Shown here: piece by piece, positions 46,099 through 58,317 of the stretch
Layout of the letters: each line of letters begins with the position of its first letter
Position numbering within the stretch: the first letter of the stretch is position 1
Source of the DNA: Trichoplusia ni
Lineage: Eukaryota; Arthropoda; Insecta; Lepidoptera; Noctuidae
Direction of reading: 5' to 3'
NCBI RefSeq assembly: GCF_003590095.1
Contig: NC_039480.1
Coordinates: 16,469,328 to 16,533,327, forward strand
Length of the DNA stretch: 64,000 bases
Notes under the pieces: generated by a model
What the model saw: the letters and a program-made list of their open reading frames with translations, nothing else
Told to the model about the DNA's origin: nothing
Database searches by the model: none
Position numbers and translations under genes: made by a program

Positions 46099-49000
46099 AT
46101 TTGAAAACACTATTCGATCGACAAGAGATTGTATAGTTACCATATTGGAATGTAAAACTCTTAATCATCATGTCATGACATTTCTTTAAGTTTTACTCAT
46201 ACACAAAGAAGTTTTAATTAAAAATAAACGAAGTGAAGTCGAATATCGCTTAAACCACATATTTAATTAAAATAAGATTTCGTCGGATGCACGATAACAA
46301 CTGTTATTGTTGACCATGTTGCTGTCTGGTATTAATCATAATCTGTACTTTGATTACTACTGGTGTATTCAAACATTTAATTTATCAGACAGAATTTGGC
46401 TCTGTGATGCTTGCATATACTCTGCGATTTCTAAGTCACTAATACGAGTACTTTCGAATGACATTATACTTTGGCTGATTGGAAAGTGCATGAAGAATTC
46501 ATTTATATCTTGAACTACAGATTTCTTTCTGCGACAATCCTATGTAAAATGCAAACTCGTATGGCTCTACCATACACTCTACACAGCAATAACGCTAGGC
46601 GTGGTAAGTTCCAATGCCGCAGTTGCCGACACTGTATTACGTTTTAGGTTACAGTTTGGAGCAGCTGTGTTCGTATTAGTTCAGAACCGTATTGCACCAG
46701 CTTAGAAAGAGACGACAAACTTTTTGTCAATTACAAGAACTTTGTTACTGGATTTTCCTTCACCTTTATTTAAACGGGATTAAAATAGTGTACTACTATA
46801 ACGCAGTGTGTAAGCTCGTGTTATGCGAGAAACGAATTGGCATTTTTCGGCCGCAATCCAACCTCGGGGCTTTAATTGAAAATTTTCTAACGGAAAAATT
46901 GGTTTGCTTTTTTCAGAGCTGAGTCGGCGTCCGCCTGACCAGACAATTGTTTGAAACTGTTTCAGGCAGTTTGCTAAAGAATACAATTGCTCGTTTAGGC
47001 GACAGTTTCTCTCTGTTTGTTAACAAGCCTCTTTCGTTTAGAGCAATCGAGTCGAGACTCTCCACAGGAAGCAAAAGGCATAATAAGCCAGTTCGCCAGT
47101 AAATGTTGCCAGTTAAATGGCTATGCTAATGTTCAGTACTGTTCATTTAAACTTGCTAAGGCAGTATGTTTAAGTATGTATTACATTCTCGCTAATTTAT
47201 ATTTGGAAACTTATTTAATAATTAAGCTGAGGTACTTACCATATGTTTCCACAAGAACATTATCAAGAATGTGTGCATTTTTCGGCACTGAAATTATAGA
47301 ATTCGAAGAAAATTATCATTGGTACCATTATACCGTTGTTTCATTACATATTTTTAAAATTAAATAACCATTATAAATTAAATTATAATAATAAGGAATA
47401 TGGATATTCCTTGAAGTTATATCCAAATGGATCCATTTCTATCAGTTATATTTTTACGGCTTTAATTTAAAGCCAGCCTCTCAACTCGATTGTGTTTTTG
47501 ATCGTTAACAACATCATCATTACGTCCACAGTCGCTTTAAACTTTAACAGAACTTCTTTGAGCACTTAATTATGCCAGCCATATTCCTACAAGTCTTTGA
47601 AGCACCCTTACGAGTCAGGTGAGTACTTTTAAATTACTGATAGCAGATCTCCGACATTCAATAGAATATAAAAGATGTAAGAATCCGATATCTTGAATGT
47701 AGAACCTTTGGAAGTTCTTTAATATCGCAGATGAGTATAGCGTAACTACCCAGCTGTAGTATAGGGTGTCAAGCGAGAAAGCCTTTCTGTGTCACCCCTC
47801 GCAGCGCGGAAAGCGCCATGCCCTATATTTTCTATGAAAACTGTTTGCGTGCGAAAAGCTGCTTTTACGAACGTTTTCTTCTGACTATCATACTGGAGTT
47901 CTTAAAGCAAATGAGGCTGACTTGTGTCGCATACACTCTGCGATATTACAAAAAGTAGAGTCGACCGCCGAAATGAAACACACTTATGATTAAGTTATTA
48001 CATTTATTTTAATTTATTCGTGACAAATAATGACAATACCTACATCAATTATTATTTGTAATTACTAAGTTTTGAGCGTATGAGTTCTCTCAATTCCTAA
48101 ATCAGCCAAGCCAACCAGACGTCCGCCGTGACCGGGCACTCGCGTGTGACTCCTCGAATATTTACAATATTCACATAAAACGTGACTTATGTATCGGTTG
48201 TAAGTATACAGTAATAACGTAATGTACTTAGTTATACATATACATATATATCTTGTTATAAAATACACTGTGACCCTAGAATTTTGAACCGGCACGAGGA
48301 GTAGAGCTTGCAGAGTAATCGAGTTTGTACTGCAGACTGAGGTTGCTGACTCTACGTTATTATAATAACATTTACTTCTTCAAATATATGCGATATATAA
48401 ATAAACAGAAACATTATTATTGTATGGATACAGTACGCCTTGTTTTCGTGGTCCTTGCCCATTCTTTTCAGAGTACCTTCATGACTATTTATAAGCAGTT
48501 TACATGAATACAAAACCTTTTTATTATTGTTTTGTACGTTTTCGGAGGTTATTTTGCTAGTTACATATATGTACGTGTTACTAAGGTATAAGATACAGGG
48601 TTCTGATCGTTAAAACTTTATAATTGGCACAATGAATATTTACAAAGATTGTAACTATCTAAACATTTTAAATTCATTCTAAAATATTCAAACCTCAGTC
48701 TACGGTACAATATTCAGATAAAGGAAATAAAATGTTTGACACCACTGAGGATTTAACTATTATCGTAAAGTACTAGAGTCTAGTAGAGTTTCAATACAAA
48801 ATATCTTTCAAAATGGTTGTGATTGATTATGATCAGTTCAATATTAAATGAGATTATAAATATTACTGACACTTAAAGTACACACCTCAAGAAAATGTGA
48901 TCAGAAATAATAAATTCCGATCACAGTAGAATCAAACTTTTTTTTGCATATTACATTAAGATTCATATTGTATAAATTTAAATAAATCGTATTATTCGTT

Positions 49001-49799
49001 TGGCAAACAATACAATTAACGTTACTTCGTTACGTTTCGATATAAAAATCTATGGTACGTTTAATGTTTATTTAGCAAAATGACACGGACATTCAACATG
49101 GTCTATCAAAATAATTAAAATTACCGTCTGTCAAACTTTAGCCTTTACAAAACGTTCACCGTACAATTCTACAGCCCTCGCACAGGGAACACTATTAAAA
49201 AAGTACATCGTTTTTTAAAATGGCGCTCGAATTTGACAGATTGTAATTCAGATGTTGCCATTTGTGCGTGTCCCAATGTTATATAATGTGAACAATGGAT
49301 AAAAACGCCTCTTCCCATCCGTAAATCAATTTCACCGTTCAGTATTTTATTCCTCGGTTCGCAATCGAACTCTATCAAATAAAATGTTTATCTATAACCG
49401 ACTACTACCTAACTACAATTTACATAATGCTTAAAAATTTTGACTATTCAGTCGGGTTCCTTAACTCTACGACGAATATTAGTTTAATGGGTATACTAAA
49501 CACACAGTTTACATTATGCGACTTACGAATACAAGTTATAACTACAGCGATAATGCAAACAAATAATAAACTACACGATAGTATAGAATTGTGTATTAAT
49601 TACATATTCATGTTTGGTACTAGTCGGCTGTATAATACATGACTGAAGTAAAAGATGAGACAGTTTAATACGCTTACAACACTAAAGAAACTAAGTTATT
49701 GAGTATTGTTCTGATGGTAACAACATCCGTTGCCAAAGTGATTAACATTAATTGTCTGTGAGAGTAAGATAGCATGTAAACAAATTGGTATTCAGACCT
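46099..49799. other. Region without recognised genes
   Basis: The longest open frame (116 codons, plus strand, 47017-47367) has no signal peptide, domain or codon bias and is probably chance. A block of even composition at about 46,800-47,100 could be regulatory. Nothing else is supported. Confidence 0.4.
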
Positions 49800-49900
49800 A
49801 CATTTAGCCTGTAGATATCTTAAAGTGACATAGTTGCTGTTGTGAAAGAGAGAGACCACGCTACTGAATGTAGAGCGCTTTCTCGTTTCCACCACGGCAT
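49800..49900 (-). repeat. Dispersed imperfect palindrome, copy F (reversed)
   Basis: GTGAAAGAGAGAGACCACGC and TGTAGAGCGCTTTCTCG are the arms. The tail lies on the left (CTTAAAGTGACATAG), so this copy is inverted relative to the one at 19058. Confidence 0.45.
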
Positions 49901-51590
49901 GCAAGTGGGGACAGGCCCTGTATTATGAAATAAGACACCTCACATGTTTTACAAATAGTTTCAGTTATCTGTTTTGAGCGACGGCAACGTCAATGTAACA
50001 AATCTGTTTCGAGCCATCACTTTCGTAATTCTAAAAAATAAAGTCAAATTAACATTTCAGTATCCATTTCTATGGTATCATATATTAGTGCTTATATACA
50101 ATAACATAATTGCCGTGATTCACGCGAAGCATCTAACATTTTACTACTTGTATTAAACCGACGTTTACTAATCTAAATGTTTCTTATAAAATAGATGCTG
50201 TACAAGACGTATAATAGTATAGAAAGGGGTATTCTACGCAAATCATAAATAGATGAAAACGAATGTAGATGGGTAATACTCTAATATAAAAGTGTGCGCC
50301 ACGCTTGAACTTAAACAAAATTGAAACCGCTATGAGGACACTCAACGTGTACAAAGAGTCGCGACGCAGTCTCTGACAATGGTCGCGTCTTGTAGATGAG
50401 TTTTGTTGATGCTACGTCTCTATGCCCCACACACACAATGCAGCAAGTTTATTCGTTATTTTTAAGATGTTTTATGTCCTCACATTCGCTGTCTTGTTTT
50501 CCAAATATTTTTAACAAAATAGTTCTCATTCCATCATTATGAAATGTTCATTTAAGACTTATTTTACTTTTTTATTTTTAAAATGTGTGTGAACAACTAG
50601 AATTGTGAATGCAAAGTAGGCATAGATTAATTGCCGGGGTCTTGATCACTTCTGCGATCGGTAAACGATCAACAAATATGCAAAAATTGCGAAAACAAAT
50701 ATCAAAAGTCTAGTGTTAGTCATATACCCATGTCGTTGTCTCTCAAAGTTGTATCTTATCCTATTGCGATGGTAATTCCGAATAGATTAATAATACTCAA
50801 TTGACGCACGTTTATTAAGACATCTTGGTCCTAACTCACTTTCCTCTATTACTAATTACTGCGTCTTAATTACCACAAATCAATAAAACAAGCTGGATAT
50901 TTTACAAAAATACAAAAGTAATCGTTGGTAGGTTGATCCTCCATCGAGGAAAGCGTTTTTTAAAACCTATTGTTAATTACGTCCCTCTCAAAGTCTATAG
51001 AACGGTAAAGGCACGGTCATGATGTGTATTGCACTTATGGAAATACTTGTCCGTACAGACAGAGAGAAGAAATGTCTTCTAAATGGTTCAAAACACGCTC
51101 TAATCTACGAGTCAAGTCGAGGAAAGCGTTTCAAGGCACATACTTTTAGAAACAATAGTAAGGTGACACAGATGGAAAACATAGCTGTGCCACCGTCAGG
51201 TAAGGTTACGTCAGATGAGTTGAAACCAGAGCGACCGCTAGAAGCGTAGCCTACGATAAGATTCAGTAATACACAATGAACCTCCTAGTACTAATCCCGA
51301 GCGCTCGGCTACCGATACAGGGTACACCGACGTGTACCATAGTGAATTACCCTATAATGTCTTTACACCGTAGTTATGGTAATAATAATACATACAATTT
51401 GAAATAAAAACTCTTAGAGTACATAAAACGTTTAACCTGCAATGTATCACCATTTTCACGAATAATCTAATCAGAGAACACTTCCACTTACACAACCCAC
51501 TTAATACAACGAGGATGTCCAGTCGGGCGCATCACGAACTAAGCATCGCACACTCCGCCGTTCGCGATAGTAGGAATGTGATTCCCGTTA
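49901..51590. other. Probable 3' flank or 3' UTR of the membrane-protein gene; no other gene
   Basis: On the minus strand, AATAAA signals are at 50811-50816 and near 50570, 1.0-1.3 kb past the stop at 51824. Either could end the transcript, but intervening signals were not ranked. No other coding sequence is supported. Confidence 0.3.
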
Positions 51591-51823
51591 GTCTTCTCGT
51601 GAAGGCGGCAGGAGTGCGGCGAGGGCTCCGGTCAGAACACAGGAGGGTGTCGGGCGGTGTCGCAGGGCAGCGCGAGGCAGGAGCCGCGGCAGAGGTGGCG
51701 CGCGGCGTGCAGCAGCGCGGGCGCGCGTGGCGCCAGCACGGGCGACAGCGAGCCCGCGCCGCACGCGCTGTCCGCCGCCGACGGCGGGCGCTACACGTGC
51801 GTGCACGCGCCCGCCGCCACGGG
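51591..51823 (-). other. GC-rich, ORF-like sequence just downstream of the stop codon
   Basis: About 230 bp are extremely G+C-rich and continue past the TGA of the membrane-protein gene. In the same frame the text runs 10 codons to a TAG (51791-51793), then a long stretch rich in Ala, Pro and Leu to a TGA. Another minus frame is open throughout, and the plus strand is open too. High G+C removes stop codons, so open frames here are weak evidence of coding. The simplest reading is the start of the 3' UTR. Confidence 0.4.
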
Positions 51824-54800
51824 TCACCCGCCCGCCAGCACGTCCTCCGGCTCCGGAGACCAGCAGTTGTCCGACAGCCAGCACCCCACCACCACCGTCA
51901 CGAACCCGATCAATAGTGCCAGTATTATGTACACCTCCGCGTTGCCTGCACGGAACACACACATGTTATTTGAAACGTGTTCAAACGAGTAATCATAGAA
52001 ACATTGTAAAGGCATTAAAGGAAATTCAATGTATAATTCTAACCGAGTTGCTTGCGGATCCCGAGAGGCTGCCGGCTGCGCCAGAGCGAGTTGATGAGCG
52101 TAGGGTCGCCGCGCGTGCGCCAGTCGCGGTACCCTCGCCCTCTGGAATATTGGCTGAATCTGCGAATCGTAGGGGTCATATTAATCGTGTTCTATACTAA
52201 AGCTAATTATCACTACCTACGTATAGCTATAATGCCTATATTAAAACGTTACTTAGGTATAAATAGCTAAGTAAGTCTACATTAATAAAATAATGTCATC
52301 ACTCTGCTTATGAGACAGCAAAGCTGCCGAAGGTGCTTTGATCACAAAATTGGCGTAAAGCCAAGCCTTCAATGCTGAAGCTTACTGCTCGTACAAATTG
52401 TACTTTGATACTGACTGTAGCAAAAAAGCGAAATTGAATTGTTACCATTTTCCGTCCATAGGATATTTACGTTGCGGTTCGTGCATATGCCTAGTGTAAG
52501 TAAGTGGTTCATGCGAATGCAATTGTAACTACCGTGATAATAGGTATTATGAAACTATAAAATTTACTAAAGCGAATAAAATTTTGAATCATAAATTTTA
52601 AAACCAAAGCTGATTATCATGGAGTCGGGTATGGAATAGGTAAGTGATGCAGTTGGTTCCAAATTGCCGAAAAAATGTCTTGTTATATATTCGGATGATA
52701 GTATAAAACAATTCAATTTCGCAGCATTTAGGATTATTATTAGGTACGTTGTTTAACTCTAGGAGGAATTAACAGTATTAAGGTTTATACAGGAAATATT
52801 AGAGTTTGGATTCTAGATCTTAACATAATTTACTTGAGGATTCGGTAATGTACAATACCTACAGTATAATCTTTGGTTGCTATACTATCGAACAGTAGAA
52901 TTGTTTTGTCATAGTCCCCGCATTCAATACCCTACAAACTACAAGTGAGTCAAACGTGCAAAATGTCAATCATGTAATGTTATCGTCATGCAGCGGATCT
53001 GTTCACCAATCGGACACAATTGATGGCTTACAAAAAAATGATCACTCTCTTTGGCTCCTAATTTTATTAAAAATAAAGATTTTTCAAAACACTCTAAATA
53101 ACAAATGACTTACATTATCTCGTCGCACCGGTATTGTAGCGGATAATGAAATATGAAATACATGTATGTAGGTCTTTATACACATCAAAGAAAAACATAA
53201 AACAAAATGTTCATAAGTCAATATCCATTGTTTAACAGAGTAAACATTGAGAGGGTTTCGTTACATAGTCATGGCGCGTACGATACACGTACGTCTTGCT
53301 CGTGTGCGTGATCCGTTCACATCATGTCACCACAACCTCATCGCTTATCATACATCTGTAAGCACATACTTCAGCCGATGCCAAACGACCTAGTCATCTA
53401 CATCTTGTATTCCCACTTATTTACATTACAAGGTATTTACAATAAACTATGTACGAGACTCAATTATGGAGAAAATGGGGATAGATACATAAAAGTACTT
53501 TTATGTTGTAACTGCCGACCTATCGTAAACTACAATGTTCTCATGATAGATACCGTTCACTGAACGCCGAAGCCTTACGCTGTTATCCTCATAAGGTGCT
53601 TTACGAAAGCGCTGAAAATCTCTATCTTATTGAAAAGAAATGGGGATTTTCGTTACACGGTCACTTAGGTCCGGTAAACTGGTAAGACAGCTATTAACAG
53701 TTTGGCAAGTGTTATAAAAATGTTAGCTTTTATAATTACATCAGTGTAAATAACTAAATTTTATATCTATGAATACATGTATTTGTTTATACAAATGTAT
53801 GTATTTATTTAAACCATCATTAGAGACTCAAATATGACATTCGAAAGAAGACGAATTAATTATATTGTAATTATTTACGTGGCAACTATATACTTTACTA
53901 AATAATTAGTAGTTCGAGGCTATACTCGTACATAGTAGTTGAAACATTACGTTTTAAGCTCGTTCCAATGCCTCGTGATAAAATATGCGAGTACACAGAT
54001 GCACGATGTATAAAGTGTGATGGACGCGCGATACCATTAATCGTGGTGATTACTGCTCGGGAATGCTGTATCGATCACAGGCAAACACCCCTCTACTATA
54101 GAATAAAGTAGTATAAAGTGTTTATAATACAGGTCATAGAGATATAACGCTGCGATACAAGTGCAGGGTTAGTTAAAAACTCTTTGCTTTGTCCTAAGGC
54201 TTTTCGTTGCTTTAAAAATTTAATCTTTTTTCTTATTTTTCCTGTCGTGTTCTCTCAAATTTTCTATTTTCTTTGATCTTTTGTACATAATTCTGGTATA
54301 CAGGCAGTTTATATTTAAGTAGGTGGCAATATTTCGAAACTCAGCGATGTTTCTTAAATACTATTTCCAAATAAGTATGAAATAGGCAGCACACTTATTT
54401 ACAATTTAAACGACATCTGAAGAACGAGGTTCTTAATTCGAATGTTTGTATATATTTTTTACGAATGTTCGAGAATAGCTCCAACAAATATTTTGTTTTT
54501 GGATTTATTCCGAAATATTCTATTTTTTCTTTTTTTCTACTGCTTTGATAAAATATTAAATAAATAAACTGACCCGAGTCGCAGTGTTGGACAAGTATAC
54601 TATAATCAAACTTATAATGAATTTAATAATTATAATTAACCTCTTGTACAATTACTACACTTAACTAGTAGCAACATATCTATCATATAAGACTTCAGAG
54701 TCATAGGTATCATAACTTGAGAAGTTTGTTACATAAATAGGGTTTACTAGCACCAGCAGTAGACTCCCGCTCGGGGTCATTTTATGGGGCCCCGTGAGAG

Positions 54801-57800
54801 CCTTTAAACCATCGATTACAGTGTACGTCACTTGTTTTAAGTTATTGGTACTTCTATCTTGATATGATGTATGTTTATTAGATTGTGAATACGAAACAAG
54901 AATTTCTTTACCTACTGTTTAATATGTTTTTTTGTTCTTGTGATACTAATTTAGAAATATGAAGAAAAGCTTCATAACTGTTTGCCCAAAATCAACTAAT
55001 CTAATATTATTGATAACTAGTTGTTGCCCGCGACTTCGTCCGTGGTTAGAAGGTATAAGTTATGATTTATATCCGCCCTGTTTTTTCCACATTTTCCATT
55101 GTATCTTCACTCCTATTAGTCACAGCGTGATGATTTATAGCCTAAAACTTTCCTCGGTGAATGTTCTATTGAACACAAATATTTTTTTTAATTTGAACCA
55201 GTAGTTCCTGAGATTAGCGCGTTCAAACAAACACACAAACTCTTCAGCTTTATAGATTTGTATCAAAAAACCTGAAATTGATTTAACTTCTTAGCCTGAA
55301 TTAAAAGAATCTTCTGCAACAGTTTCGTGATGAATAAACAGCTACTGAAGTCCCGAGCGAGAAGCACTCCATAAATAAGTTTTGAATCACCCATCTAAAA
55401 TTATACATTCCAATGCATGAAGACGAGTCACATTAAGTTAATTAAGCGAATACTTAATTACAGGATGAATATACTGGTCCTAATGTGTTGTATTCTCATA
55501 GCGACATCCTAAGTTCAGGGGTGTAAGGAAACGAGACAGAGCTATTCACGATGTAGAGCGTTGTCTCTCTTACACCACTTCATATCTTTCTTTAAGTTGG
55601 TGGTAGGGCGGCAGTTCAGCCATTAGACCGTTAATTAATAATTAACTCGGCAATTATAATAACAATATTAAAACTGGATTGAATTTAACAGTGCTCATTA
55701 AGACAACCCTCTGCATAATACATTGACGGATTACTTTGTGTCTCTTGTATCACAATTTGTTGATTTTAATTGCTTTAAGCTCCGCCATTTTGGATTAAAC
55801 GGTCAATTTATTTTTGTAAAGATTTTAACGAGTCACATTCGTTGAGGATTTTTGATAGTTATGGTATTAAATTCTCACAGTTTATTTTTACTGTTTAACG
55901 TTTCGTGTTATCCTGTTTCATGTTAACTATTCTTTGATTTAATTTAAAAACGTGATCTCACTGTCACTCTGCACGTTTCTGTGTCAATCAAATTAAACTC
56001 CGAAAAATCTTTCCACCTATGTGGAAGAAATTTTATATGCCTAGTTAGAAATACCAAGAAGGGATTTAATGCGACACCTTACCGCAATAAAATTGGGGCG
56101 GGTGGAACCGCGGGCGAATGTTAGTCTGACATACTTTGTTAAACCGAACAGGAGGCCCACGTCTTAAAGCATTATATGCGGGTAAGGAAGAGAGATGCTG
56201 CTCTATAGTGTGTATTGCGCTATCTCTTTTCTGCAATCATATAACTTTGAATCATGGTGGTAGATTTTGTATGCCTACCTGAATAAGTATCTAGCGGTGT
56301 GCCTAATGTATTAATTGTTTTCTAAAGTCTACTACACTACTGTCGTTTATAAGTGAAATATTACATTAAACTGTACTAAAAAATTGAAAAGGGTTACGCT
56401 ATTTGTTCATATATTTACCTAATGCTATAACTCATGTTGCTAGTTACTTACAAAACGTTTGCTGCTGCAAACGTGCTGTATTATGAATAACTATGTGTGG
56501 CTACAGTACTAGGTCACTCACTAACTGAATGTTTAAGACCTACAGTAGAATTAAGTTACTCCGTTGGATTCTGATTGGTATGCGAATATCACTTTGGTAC
56601 CTGGGACCTTACACTAAGACACCTTTTAAAGTAATGAAGTATAAAGGAATATCGCTATCTCTCTCTCGCAACACATGGTATCTTTCTTTAAACGCTGGTA
56701 GTAGACCCTTGCACGTTTATCCCATTCTATGTTTAGAACTAGAGTTTTGTGTATTCACTTGGGATTTGAATTTAACATTTTGACTTTTTTTATCCACGTA
56801 GCTAAGCTGAAACTGCACAAGTTAGATCACAGGTTAAGCTACGCTTGATACTTGATGAAATTTTGGGGTGTTAGTTCTACATTAGTCGGTACTGGTGGTT
56901 AGAAGCTAGAAACTCTGGCAACCAGTCTTACTAAGAGGAATCGTGTTGTCCAGATAACTTTGTTGAGGATGTTACTTAGGCAGCCGTTTCCAACAAAATA
57001 ATAGTACTTAGCTGCACCCGGTGAGACTGCAAGTCGATCCCAACATAGTTGGCAAAAGGCGACAAAGATGATGACGACTTCGGATTCATCACTTTTTTTC
57101 CAATTACATTTTTTTTGTAATCCAAAGATCTTAATATTTACCACAAGTCACATTTTGATTGATCGATTACTGCAGTCAATTCTCTCTAGCACAAAACGTA
57201 TTCAGTTTTGTTGCCAAAAATTTCGTTGTACTTTTGCTTACAGAGAGACTGCTCAGAGTTTTATCTGCGGGTCCATAAAGATTTCCACGTGCATTATGTT
57301 CCTGACTTTATTACCCCAACTTGATTGATTAAAGTAATATTGGGGTAATAAAATGTTGGCGTAACGTTCATAGCATTTAGTTCATGGGGTAATTTCCCCA
57401 TTCAAGTAATGACGTACTAAACGTAATTGTTGATTCTCGTTAACGTGTTATTTATTTCTTAACTTATTATTCACCTGTAGTGAGGATTTTATCGTGATCA
57501 TTTATACATTGTGTTGTTTTATCGTTTAAGTAATTAAATCTAAGTATGTGCTCTTATACTAATTATAAATAATCTTAATTAGAGGGTTGTAACATGTGTG
57601 ACGCATCTACCTTTTACTGTTGGTCAGCTTGTAACCGATCACATAATTTGTTGGTACTCTGTGGTCACTTGAAAACCACAATCTTTTCGTCCCAAAGGGT
57701 CATTTACCCTTCAAGTATGACAGTGCCTTAAACCTACTTACGACTTCAGTTTTTTGGGGACTGGTTTCGTTCAGTTTGCTGATCTTGTGTGGTCACTGTA

Positions 57801-58317
57801 CTATCGATCCTTCTAGTTAGACTTTCTCTTAGTTTAAAGGGTTATTAGTAATATTAGTTATATATAGCACAACACCAATTAGCACAGATTACATATAAAG
57901 ACACTTGATTCGTTCGTTTCGCCGACAAGACAATTTGCAGAATTAATTATAATGGGCCTCATTTATACATAATTATGTAGATATTTAATTTTGACATTTA
58001 TAACATTGCTTATAATTACGGGTCAGAATAGCTTTTATAAAATTTCAAATTAAATTTAGAATAACTGCAAAATTGTCTGCAAACGAGCAAACGCGAAAAC
58101 TGGACTCAAGAAATTCAATTGAGAAAAAAAAACAAGTGTCTTAATTTTAAATGTGTGCTATCTTATTTAATTTTATTAATATTATAAATATGTATGTACC
58201 TTCGTACGCCACCGACTCCGGCCGGCGGCGCGGTCGAGTGCGGCACGCCGGGCGGGACCTGCGCGCCGCCTTGCACGCCGCCCTGCACACTGCCTTGCGG
58301 AGCGCACACACAACACC
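51824..58317 (-). CDS. Unrecognised membrane protein, C-terminal part (last three exons; 5' part not found)
   Basis: Three minus-strand exons join in one frame: 58200-58317, 52044-52141 (or from an in-phase upstream acceptor near 52159) and 51824-51945. Intron 1 is about 6 kb (AAG|GTACAT donor) and intron 2 is 98 bp (weak GTTAGA donor, GTGCAG acceptor). Phases match at both joins: the split codons become AG+A (Arg) and G+GC (Gly). The visible part is about 110-116 residues. It begins CCVCAPQGSVQGGVQGG, is Gly/Pro/Gln-rich, then Arg-rich (RGRGYRDWRTRGDP), then has a hydrophobic segment VYIILALLIGFVTVVVGCWL, and ends with an acidic 19-residue tail that includes WSPEPED. All three exons are strongly G+C-rich at third positions, unlike the AT-rich flanks. 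I cannot name the family. A ZP-type protein (Cys-rich end, basic site, membrane anchor, short tail) is one weak possibility. Upstream exons are missing. Confidence 0.6.
51946..52043 (-). other. Short intron that encodes an immediate stop if retained
   Basis: This 98-bp intron has the weak donor G|GTTAGA. If unspliced, the reading frame meets TAG within the donor itself (CTC GGT TAG), ending the protein before the hydrophobic segment. The acceptor is TTCCGTGCAG. Confidence 0.5.
52160..55016. other. Probable intron of the membrane-protein gene
   Basis: It lies between two phase-matched exons. AT-rich, with no further exon recognised on the minus strand and no gene on the plus strand. Confidence 0.45.
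55017..55264 (-). mobile_element. Non-autonomous helitron resembling Lep1, copy 2
   Basis: It reads on the minus strand from a diverged 5' end near 55264 (TATAAAGCTGAAGAGTTTG) to the CTAG terminus at 55017-55020, preceded by GACGAAGTCGCGGGCAACAA. It is internally similar to the copies at 34039 and 62313, with changes at the 5' end. It sits in the putative 6-kb intron. Confidence 0.75.
55520..55620 (+). repeat. Dispersed imperfect palindrome, copy G
   Basis: This is one of the best copies. The arms GTGTAAGGAAACGAGACAG and CTGTCTC-like TTGTCTCTCTTACACC surround ATGTAGAGCG. The tail is TCTTTCTTTAAGTTGGTGG. The outer GTGTAAG / CTTACAC ends pair perfectly. Confidence 0.55.
56181..56280 (+). repeat. 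Dispersed imperfect palindrome, copy H
   Basis: The arms GGAAGAGAGATGCTGCTCTA and ATTGCGCTATCTCTTTTCTG are followed by a tail with ATAACTTTGAATCATGGTGG. A tail-only fragment (TCTTTCTTTAAACGCTGGTA) lies at about 56,680-56,705. Confidence 0.5.
56710..58199. other. Probable intron, with one perfect hairpin
   Basis: TTTATTACCCCAA (57307-57319) and TTGGGGTAATAAA (57340-57352) form a perfect 13-bp inverted repeat with a 20-bp spacer. The same interval also has other TTACCC/GGGTAA strings near 57,395. Otherwise AT-rich with nothing supported. Confidence 0.45.

Noticed and set aside
47017..47367. 116-codon plus-strand frame, the longest in the gene-poor region
   Set aside because: Composition matches the background, with no recognisable motif. 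One frame of this size in about 57 kb of six-frame sequence is not surprising.
51657..51992. Plus-strand frame with an immunoglobulin-like DGGRYTC string
   Set aside because: It lies opposite the last exon and GC-rich 3' flank of the phase-matched minus-strand gene. High G+C keeps all frames open here, and no other Ig-domain feature or plus-strand exon structure is present.
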